From Nitrospirota bacterium (GTDB taxonomy: Bacteria > UBA2233): 10,825 bases of DNA. How positions within the stretch are numbered: position 1 is the stretch's first letter; each line of letters begins with the position of its first letter. Below, piece after piece: positions 5,656-10,825 of this stretch. The stretch lies in the NCBI GenBank assembly GCA_011620345.1, contig WOZJ01000005.1:1-10825 (forward strand), written 5' to 3'. The notes beneath the pieces are model-generated. The model ran no database searches. It saw nothing but the letters and a program-made list of their open reading frames with translations, and was not told the origin of the DNA. A program made the translations under genes and the position numbers.

Positions 5656-7276
5656 CGGGCGCCGGCTGCATCCCCAAGCTCGCTCCAAACAACGCCTCGT
5701 ACTGCGAGCGGACGGCCTTGGGCAAATCCGTTGCGACCATCCGGCCGTCTTCCTGGGGCGTGATCGGAGAACGGCGGGCAAGGTAGGCCTTGATCGCCTC
5801 ATGAATCCCCGTATCCAGCACGCGCGTATCCAACGCGTGAGGGATCCTGCAGAGCACATCGGGGGCATCCCCCTCCCTTTGGCAGGATACGACGCTGTAG
5901 AGCCTTTCTTCTTGAAGGGGGGATCCATTCACGAAAACCTCTTTGAGCCGTTCCCCCTTTTTGGCAAACGCCTCAAAGACCACCTTCATTCCGGAGAACC
6001 TAGGAAGCCAACCACCAAAAAGCCGATCCGGGTTTCTAGAGAAGACATGCTCGAGCTCTTCCTCTAAAAAGGACTTGAGCTGCCAGCCGTAGACTTTCCC
6101 CACCTTCAACGGCTCTGGGTTGGGCAGTGCGCTCCAAAGGTCCGCCTCCAAAATCGGCCCGGGCTCGATCACGGGTCCAAACCTAAAGCCGTTGCTAAGA
6201 GCGATATCTGTTCCCGCGGCCTCGCGCATCGCATCCGTGATCACGCGATCGAGCGGGGTATCGAGCACGTCGTGACGATAAAGCGGCCCCAAGGTCTCGC
6301 CGATCACCTCCCCCATGAGGACTGAGAACGGACCGAGTGCCTTCGTAATGGCCTCTTTGACCGGCGCGTCCTCCTTAAATCGATCCGGAGTTACGGGAAG
6401 GAGCTTCCAGCTTCGATCGACAACCCTGCCGTTTTGTACGGTCAAATCGAGCCTCCCAAGGAAAGAACCGAACGCTCCGGGCTCGATAACCCAAGCCGAG
6501 CCTACTTGGACGGGAACAAACGTCCGCTCGTGCGTATCGCCGGACAAAAAGATGTCCACTCCCTCGACCCTTCTTGCGAGGTCCGTCGCCCTGATCAGCC
6601 CTACATGCGTAGCAAGGATGACGATGTCCGCCCCCTTCTTGCGCACTGCCTGGATAAAAGGCCCGAGCACGTCTGGTCCGGCATATCCAAGCCCCACCGA
6701 ATACCCAGGCGGCTGGCGCTTGGGGACGTCCGGGTCGGTAAACCCTATGACGGCCACGCGAACACCATCCAGATCGGCCATGATATAGGGGGGGAATACC
6801 AGCGTCTTTGTCTTTTCCTCGTACACGTTCGCGGCGATCGTTGGGTACTCGAGCGCCCTGGTAAGCTCACGCATCGCATGCGCCCCGTAGGCCACCTCCC
6901 AGTTCCCTGGAAGCGCCACGTCCGGCTTGAGCGCGTTCATAGGGCCTAAGAGCGCGCGGCCTTTGGAGAGGCTTGCCGGCCCGGAACCCTGGAACGTATC
7001 GCCCAAGTCGACAAAAAGAACGCCGGCTGGGTTTGCCTTACGGCACGCCCGGACATAGCCGGCAACCCTAGCTAACCCTCCCGCGGGCTTGATCAAAGAG
7101 GATTGACCTTGCCAAAACAGCTCAGGATGTGTTTCGAGCTGGGCGTGCAGGTCCGCCATAACGAGCAAGGTTACCCTTTTCGATGGGCCTTGCGCGGACC
7201 CTGGACGAACGCCGCAGCCGAGAGCAAAAGCAAGGAAAGCGCCAAAAAACAACCGCCAAACGCCCTGCAAAAACAT
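5627..7276 (-). CDS. secreted SoxB-like / 5'-nucleotidase-family metallohydrolase
   Basis: 549 aa with the two-domain plan of UshA/CD73 5'-nucleotidases and the thiosulfohydrolase SoxB. The ATG at 7274-7276 follows GGGAGGGG (7281-7288) by 4 bp; an ATG ten codons upstream (7304-7306) lacks a site. A signal peptide spans about 1-28, cleaved after GSA or lipidated at Cys21 (ALGC). The metallophosphatase half shows ADLHAQL (Asp42, His44), GDTFQG (Asp93), GNWE (Asn125-Trp126), ATHVG (His224) and SGDTHE (Asp247, His249). The second half (about 320-500) has SNGFRFG (361-367) and GGWLPRFSGM (421-430), laid out as in SoxB. Family 5'-nucleotidases have GNHE and GHTH or GHSQ, and SoxB has GHWE. Here Trp replaces the catalytic His as in SoxB, and Asp replaces one metal His. 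The substrate is therefore open: nucleotide, sulfur ester or other. It is first in the five-gene minus-strand run. Confidence 0.85.
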   Translation of the reverse strand: MFLQGVWRLFFGAFLAFALGCGVRPGSAQGPSKRVTLLVMADLHAQLETHPELFWQGQSSLIKPAGGLARVAGYVRACRKANPAGVLFVDLGDTFQGSGPASLSKGRALLGPMNALKPDVALPGNWEVAYGAHAMRELTRALEYPTIAANVYEEKTKTLVFPPYIMADLDGVRVAVIGFTDPDVPKRQPPGYSVGLGYAGPDVLGPFIQAVRKKGADIVILATHVGLIRATDLARRVEGVDIFLSGDTHERTFVPVQVGSAWVIEPGAFGSFLGRLDLTVQNGRVVDRSWKLLPVTPDRFKEDAPVKEAITKALGPFSVLMGEVIGETLGPLYRHDVLDTPLDRVITDAMREAAGTDIALSNGFRFGPVIEPGPILEADLWSALPNPEPLKVGKVYGWQLKSFLEEELEHVFSRNPDRLFGGWLPRFSGMKVVFEAFAKKGERLKEVFVNGSPLQEERLYSVVSCQREGDAPDVLCRIPHALDTRVLDTGIHEAIKAYLARRSPITPQEDGRMVATDLPKAVRSQYEALFGASLGMQPAPVRFPASGSL

Positions 7277-7304
7277 GCTACCCCTCCCTTTTCTTCTAAC
7301 GGGC

Positions 7305-7319
7305 ATTCTACTATAGAAT
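7305..7319. promoter_or_regulatory. divergent promoter region with operator-like palindrome
   Basis: ATTCTA (7305-7310), a CTA spacer and TAGAAT (7314-7319) form a perfect inverted repeat in the only AT-rich part of the 103-bp gap between two divergent transcription units. Each arm read outward is TAGAAT, one base from the TATAAT -10, so the two promoters may overlap here. No good -35 is seen on either side, which would fit an activator-dependent or overlapping promoter pair. Confidence 0.4.
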
Positions 7320-7365
7320 AGAAAACAATAGGGAAACGCCTCGTTGCAGGCTCAACCCAAAAAGC

Positions 7366-7373
7366 AAAGGAGG
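7366..7373 (+). promoter_or_regulatory. ribosome binding site fixing the aldolase-family start
   Basis: AAAGGAGG lies 6 bp before the ATG at 7380, which decides against the in-frame TTG at 7344. Confidence 0.85.
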
Positions 7374-7379
7374 AACACT

Positions 7380-8789
7380 ATGATCGAGACAAAAACGGAC
7401 CTCGCAAAAAAGCTCAAGGGTATCGTCCGGTTCGATTCTGCCGGATCCTTGGTGGAACTCTCGGAATCGGCGCTGTCAGAAGGAACCATCGACGAACTCG
7501 TCGAATCGTACGTTTTCACCGAAGACGCAACGCTCAAAGATGCGCTATACCATCTTATCGGGGCTATCGCCCAAAGACTTGGCATTTGGTCTGCCTCGAT
7601 CCAGGGGCTCTACGAGGCGATGGGGCGTGGGGAGTGCTCCGGGTTCACCGTCCCCGCTATGAACCTGCGCGGAATGACGTACGATATGGCGCGCGCGGCG
7701 TTCCGCGCGGCCAAGCGCCTTAACACGAAGGCGTTCATCTTGGAGATCGCCAAATCCGAGATCGGCTACACGTTCCAGCGTCCGGCCGAGTACCGAACGG
7801 TCCTATTGGCCGCGGCCATCAAGGAGGGCCACAAAGGACCCGTCTTCATCCAGGGCGACCATTTCCAGATCAACGCCAAGAACTTTGCCCAAGACCCCCA
7901 AAAAGAGGTGCAGGGACTTAAGGCGCTCGTAAAAGAGGCGCTCGAAGCGGAGTTTTTCAACATCGACATCGACGCCTCGACGGTCGTGGACCTAAGCAAG
8001 CCGACCCATGCCGAGCAACAGCGGAACAACTACGAGATCGAGGCCGAGCTCGTCCGGCACATCCGGGCCCTGGAACCCAAGGGGGTTACGGTATCGGTGG
8101 GCGGGGAAATCGGCGAAGTGGGCAAGGTGAATTCGACGCCCGAAGATCTCATCGCCTTTATGGACGGGCTTATCAAGGAGCTGCAAACAAAAGGAAACCT
8201 CAAGGCAATCAGCAAAATCTCCGTACAGACGGGAACGTCGCACGGCGGTGTCGTCTTGCCCGACGGAACGATCGCCAAGGTCAAGCTCGACTTCGACGTG
8301 CTAGAGAAGCTCTCCAAGCTATCGAGGGAACGCTACGGGCTCTCAGGGGCCGTCCAGCACGGCGCCTCTACCCTTCCGGACGAGGCCTTCGATGAGTTCC
8401 CCAAGCGGGGTACGGCAGAGATTCACTTGGCCACCGGCTTCCAGAACCTCCTGCTCGACCACCCCAGGTTGCCGTTAGATTTCCAGCACGAGCTGATGAG
8501 CTACATGGATAAAAACTTCGTCAACGAAAAGAAGCCCGACGAAACGCAAGAGCAGTTCTACTACAAAACGAGGAAAAAGGTCTTCGGGCCGTTCAAGCGG
8601 GCATTCTGGAGCCTACCCAAGGACTTTAAAGGGGACTTCGGGAAAGACTTGGAAGACCGTTTCGTCTTTCTGTTTGAAAAACTCGGCGTTCGGGACAGGA
8701 CTGGTCTTGTTGAGCGCTACATCACCCCCACCGAGCTCGAGCGAAGCCCCTCGAAGACCACGCTCGACATCCTAAAAACACTCGCATAG
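7380..8789 (+). CDS. class II fructose-bisphosphate aldolase-family protein, enlarged
   Basis: 469 aa, well above the usual 280-360 aa of class II aldolases, which cleave ketose bisphosphates with a zinc ion. A mostly helical N-terminal addition (about 1-80) precedes the barrel. Barrel motifs are GFTVPAMNLRG (88-98), IQGDH (Asp160, His161), FFNIDIDAS (192-200), SVGGEIGEVG (Glu243), QTGTSHGG (His288) and VQHGAS (His327), then GTAEIHLATGFQN (344-356). The spacing of Asp, His, Glu, His and His fits the metal and catalytic residues of the family. A C-terminal extension of about 110 residues contains an aromatic, basic stretch (393-410). Being soluble, it should act in the cytoplasm. It is the first gene of a plus-strand pair with the dehydrogenase 14 bp behind. 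The substrate (fructose or tagatose bisphosphate, or another ketose phosphate) cannot be told from sequence. Confidence 0.82.
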   Translation: MIETKTDLAKKLKGIVRFDSAGSLVELSESALSEGTIDELVESYVFTEDATLKDALYHLIGAIAQRLGIWSASIQGLYEAMGRGECSGFTVPAMNLRGMTYDMARAAFRAAKRLNTKAFILEIAKSEIGYTFQRPAEYRTVLLAAAIKEGHKGPVFIQGDHFQINAKNFAQDPQKEVQGLKALVKEALEAEFFNIDIDASTVVDLSKPTHAEQQRNNYEIEAELVRHIRALEPKGVTVSVGGEIGEVGKVNSTPEDLIAFMDGLIKELQTKGNLKAISKISVQTGTSHGGVVLPDGTIAKVKLDFDVLEKLSKLSRERYGLSGAVQHGASTLPDEAFDEFPKRGTAEIHLATGFQNLLLDHPRLPLDFQHELMSYMDKNFVNEKKPDETQEQFYYKTRKKVFGPFKRAFWSLPKDFKGDFGKDLEDRFVFLFEKLGVRDRTGLVERYITPTELERSPSKTTLDILKTLA

Positions 8790-8803
8790 CCAGGAGGCCC
8801 CCT

Positions 8804-9835
8804 ATGAAAGCGCTCGTTTTGAAAGCCCACGGCGAGATAGGCCAGGTCGCCCTAGAGGAGGTGGAAGCCCCAAAGCCCAAAAGAGGAGAGGTGCTCGTCA
8901 ACATCAAGGCCGCGGCCTTGAACCATTTAGACCTCTGGGTCGTCCATGGGATGCCCGGCCTGAAACTCCAATTTCCTCACGTTTTGGGGGCGGACGGCTC
9001 CGGGGTCGTGGCTCAAGTGGGTGAAGGGGTTACGCGAGTCAAAAGGGGTGACCCCGTCATGATCAACCCTGGCCTAAGCTGCGGAACCTGCGAGTACTGC
9101 GAGATGGGAGAGCACAGCCTCTGCCCAAAGTTCAGCATCCTGGGTGAGCACGTTCCTGGCACGTTTGCCGAGTACGTGGCCGTTCCGGAAACGAACGTCG
9201 TGGCGCTACCCAAAGCCTCCTCTTACGAGGAAGCGGCCGCTTCCTCGCTCGTGTTCCTTACCGCCTGGCGGATGCTCGTGACTAGGGGGCGCATCAAACC
9301 CTCGGAGACGATCCTCATCCACGGGATCGGGGGAGGAGTTTCGCTTGCATGCTTGCAGATCGCGCTCGCTACGGGCCTTCGGGCCATCGTTACGTCCTCT
9401 TCGACAGACAAGGTCGAGCGGGCTATGGGGCTCGGCGCACACTTCGGGATCAACCACACGCTAAAGGACGTCGCAAAAGAGGTGCGCGAGCTCACCAACG
9501 GCCAAGGCGTGGATACCGTGGTCGACTCGGTAGGCGAACAAACTTGGGGAACCTCGCTCAAATGCCTCAAGAAGGGGGGAAGGCTGGTAACCTGCGGGGC
9601 TACGACGGGAGGCAACCCCCCAGCCGACATCAACCGGATTTTTTGGAACCAGATTTCGATCATCGGTTCTACGATGGGATCGATGAACGACTTTCGAGAG
9701 TTCGTGCGGTTCATGGGGATCAAAAAGATCCGTCCCATCATCCACAGGTCCTACTCCTTGGAGGAAGGGATGACGGCGCTTGAGGACCTCAAAAATCAAA
9801 GACAGTTCGGCAAGATCGTGTTGAACGTAAGCTAA
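8804..9835 (+). CDS. MDR-family (zinc-type) alcohol dehydrogenase/quinone oxidoreductase-like protein
   Basis: 343 aa, full length for the medium-chain dehydrogenase/reductase superfamily, which uses NAD(P)H. AGGAGG (8792-8797) is 6 bp before the ATG. The GroES-like N-terminal domain keeps the four structural-zinc cysteines, Cys93, Cys96, Cys99 and Cys107. The catalytic-zinc site is missing: the usual Cys is Asn40 (AALNHLDLW), and the GHE motif is GADGSG (62-67). The Rossmann domain has a glycine-rich turn GIGGGV (174-179) and SSSTDK (198-203) at the expected cofactor site; RLVTCGATTGG (260-270) and SIIGSTMGS (285-293) match the subfamily. It may thus work as a zinc-independent reductase of quinones or enones rather than as an alcohol dehydrogenase. 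It is probably co-transcribed with the aldolase-family gene. Its stop overlaps the stop of the convergent gene. Confidence 0.9.
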   Translation: MKALVLKAHGEIGQVALEEVEAPKPKRGEVLVNIKAAALNHLDLWVVHGMPGLKLQFPHVLGADGSGVVAQVGEGVTRVKRGDPVMINPGLSCGTCEYCEMGEHSLCPKFSILGEHVPGTFAEYVAVPETNVVALPKASSYEEAAASSLVFLTAWRMLVTRGRIKPSETILIHGIGGGVSLACLQIALATGLRAIVTSSSTDKVERAMGLGAHFGINHTLKDVAKEVRELTNGQGVDTVVDSVGEQTWGTSLKCLKKGGRLVTCGATTGGNPPADINRIFWNQISIIGSTMGSMNDFREFVRFMGIKKIRPIIHRSYSLEEGMTALEDLKNQRQFGKIVLNVS

Positions 9836-10392
9836 CGCGTATCGAGTGTCGTCAAGAATGTCGCCCGGTCCGGGGCACCGGTATGGCTGTAGGCGAGGTA
9901 CGAGAGGTCCAGGTGGTTCGTGTCGACGCCTTTCTTCAGCAGGTTAAACAAAAGCGTGACTCTTCGGGATGCAAGGGGGCCTAATGGAAGGCTTTGCTGG
10001 GAAGGGCTTCTTGGCGCCTCCCTGATGGCGTCGAGGTCTTTAGAGGAGCGAACCTGGCCAATCGGGTAATCGAAAAGAACAGGCGGAAACGGCCTGGCAA
10101 AGGCCAGCACAAGCCCAGACGAGCCGCCAAGCGCGTCGTACTTGTCGGCATCTGTAATGTAGAAAAGCAAGACGTTGTAAGGGTTGAGTACCAGCGTTTC
10201 GCTTGAGGTGTTTTTGACCTCCAACTCGAGAGCCCAGGCGTCCCCGTAACCGGGTCCTCTTATGATTTTGCGATCTTTGACCGTCGCAACGAGCGCAAGC
10301 TCTGGCGCTTGGGCCTCCTGCCCGAAGCTTGGGGGAGCGACCATACAAAGAAGCGCCACAAAAACCAGGAACAGCATTGCCTTTGCTTTCAT
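9832..10392 (-). CDS. secreted protein, possible DUF4352-like beta-sandwich
   Basis: Function not recognised; 186 aa from the ATG at 10390-10392, though a TTG twelve codons upstream is open. The chosen start gives a clear signal peptide: Lys2 and Lys4, hydrophobic 6-19, cleavage near SFG-QE (24-25). Its Shine-Dalgarno is weak, with AAGG almost touching the ATG. The mature part starts LALVATVKDRKIIRGPG, then ALELEVKNTSSETLVLNP (54-71) and VLLFYITDADKYDALGG (74-90). This order, a strand pair with an NTSS turn followed by a residue-rich loop, resembles the DUF4352/telokin-like domains that occur on exported proteins. That is a tentative match. The stops of this gene and the convergent dehydrogenase share CTAA at 9832-9835. 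Confidence 0.75.
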   Translation of the reverse strand: MKAKAMLFLVFVALLCMVAPPSFGQEAQAPELALVATVKDRKIIRGPGYGDAWALELEVKNTSSETLVLNPYNVLLFYITDADKYDALGGSSGLVLAFARPFPPVLFDYPIGQVRSSKDLDAIREAPRSPSQQSLPLGPLASRRVTLLFNLLKKGVDTNHLDLSYLAYSHTGAPDRATFLTTLDTR

Positions 10393-10457
10393 GCCTTCAA
10401 GTGTAACGCCAAGGCCGCCCCAGCACAAACAACTGCAATTCTTTGCCTTGGAAGGCG

Positions 10458-10670
10458 CTACCTCCCTTCCGCTTTATTGAAACTTGAAGGCGCTATGACA
10501 GGCGCTGTATTTCTGTATGACATCCCGTTATCCGCCGCTATCTGCCTTATCTTGGCAAGATCGCCATCTGCTAGTCCCGCAAGGATCGCATCTAGCCTCC
10601 CCAAGTGATGGTGCATGTTGGCCAACGCATCATCTTTGGTATCTTGCGGGGGATTGATCACATAAACCAC
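10458..10670 (-). CDS. small hypothetical helical protein
   Basis: 70 aa from a GTG at 10668-10670, with GGAG 8 bp upstream; the frame stays open upstream without another start, so the N-terminus is not certain. The centre reads ALANMHHHLGRLDAILAGL (15-33) followed by GDLAKIRQIAADNGMS (36-51). Two amphipathic helices with that wording remind me of small periplasmic four-helix proteins of proteobacteria, but here there is no signal peptide and the C-terminus is short and polar, so this could be a truncated relative. The start VVYVIN also recalls DsrE-type proteins, but the resemblance stops there. It precedes the secreted-protein gene at 10392 on the same strand by 65 bp. Coding status is likely but not certain. 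Confidence 0.5.
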   Translation of the reverse strand: MVYVINPPQDTKDDALANMHHHLGRLDAILAGLADGDLAKIRQIAADNGMSYRNTAPVIAPSSFNKAEGR

Positions 10671-10718
10671 TTGCTGTTCTCCATAAGAGGCAGTTGGCCG
10701 CCGCCCACTATTGGGATA

Positions 10719-10727
10719 TGGTATACT
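10719..10727 (+). promoter_or_regulatory. extended -10 promoter for a gene beyond the right edge
   Basis: TGGTATACT is an extended -10 element (TG, one base, then TATACT, 5 of 6 matches). No -35 is obvious 17 bp upstream, as extended -10 promoters allow. It is followed by an AT-rich leader. CGGAG at 10814-10818 would sit about 7 bases before a start codon placed just after base 10825, so the gene probably begins outside the window. A 16-codon frame (ATG at 10771, TAA at 10819-10821) lies in the leader; it lacks a spaced Shine-Dalgarno. Confidence 0.45.
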
Positions 10728-10825
10728 TTTTAGAGAGCTGGTTGCATGGTATAGGTTAGCTTAAAAAAGGATGGGTATCTTAGGCCCAACAAAAGGAGTT
10801 TTCTATAGCTACACGGAGTAACCAC

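Noticed and set aside
6541-6558. Palindrome GGACA...TGTCC
   Set aside because: It encodes the DIFLSG strand next to the metal site of the SoxB-like enzyme, so the bases are explained by protein sequence; the loop differs from the repeats.
9850-9862. Fourth copy of the repeat (CAAGAATGTC)
   Set aside because: Only ten bases match, with no palindrome or GATAG flank, and it lies in the coding end of the secreted protein gene.
10451-10495. Direct repeat GAAGGCGCTA (10451-10460 and 10486-10495) as an attachment site
   Set aside because: Ten bases, 35 bp apart, one copy in coding sequence, no integrase; likely chance.

Overview
The window reads as bacterial chromosome: moderately GC-rich, densely packed, with strong purine-rich Shine-Dalgarno sites at most starts and several exported proteins carrying Sec-type signal peptides, which suits a Gram-negative-type cell. 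No rRNA, tRNA, CRISPR array, transposase or phage gene was seen. The phylum cannot be fixed from sequence alone. A TorD-type chaperone and a multi-cluster ferredoxin point to a respiratory metabolism using a molybdenum enzyme encoded elsewhere.

Layout. Bases 1-125 hold three short stem-loop units with one loop sequence, arranged like a REP/BIME cluster. On the minus strand, nagA (N-acetylglucosamine-6-phosphate deacetylase) is followed by a 108-aa Cys-rich hypothetical gene. Divergent from nagA is a GlcG/HbpS-family gene (1818-2264, plus) with a readable promoter. Bases 7276 to 2254 form a tight minus-strand run of five genes: a secreted SoxB-like/5'-nucleotidase metallohydrolase, a secreted PPC-domain protein, a polyferredoxin, a TorD-like chaperone and a secreted proline-rich protein. 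Gaps are 21-47 bp, so the run may be one operon, although a second promoter-like site lies in front of the PPC gene. It ends head-on against the GlcG-like gene with an 11-bp overlap.

Divergent from that run, and sharing a roughly 100-bp control region with a small palindrome, is a plus-strand pair: an enlarged class II fructose-bisphosphate aldolase-family protein and a zinc-type MDR dehydrogenase 14 bp behind it. The pair meets a minus-strand secreted protein gene with overlapping stop codons. A 70-aa hypothetical gene lies further right. The last 100 bases look like the promoter and leader of a plus-strand gene that starts just past the edge.

The most interesting items are the REP-like cluster with a diverged inverted member, the altered active site of the SoxB-like enzyme and its company of polyferredoxin and TorD, the perfect hairpin around the polyferredoxin stop codon, and the small CDTSCCG protein.
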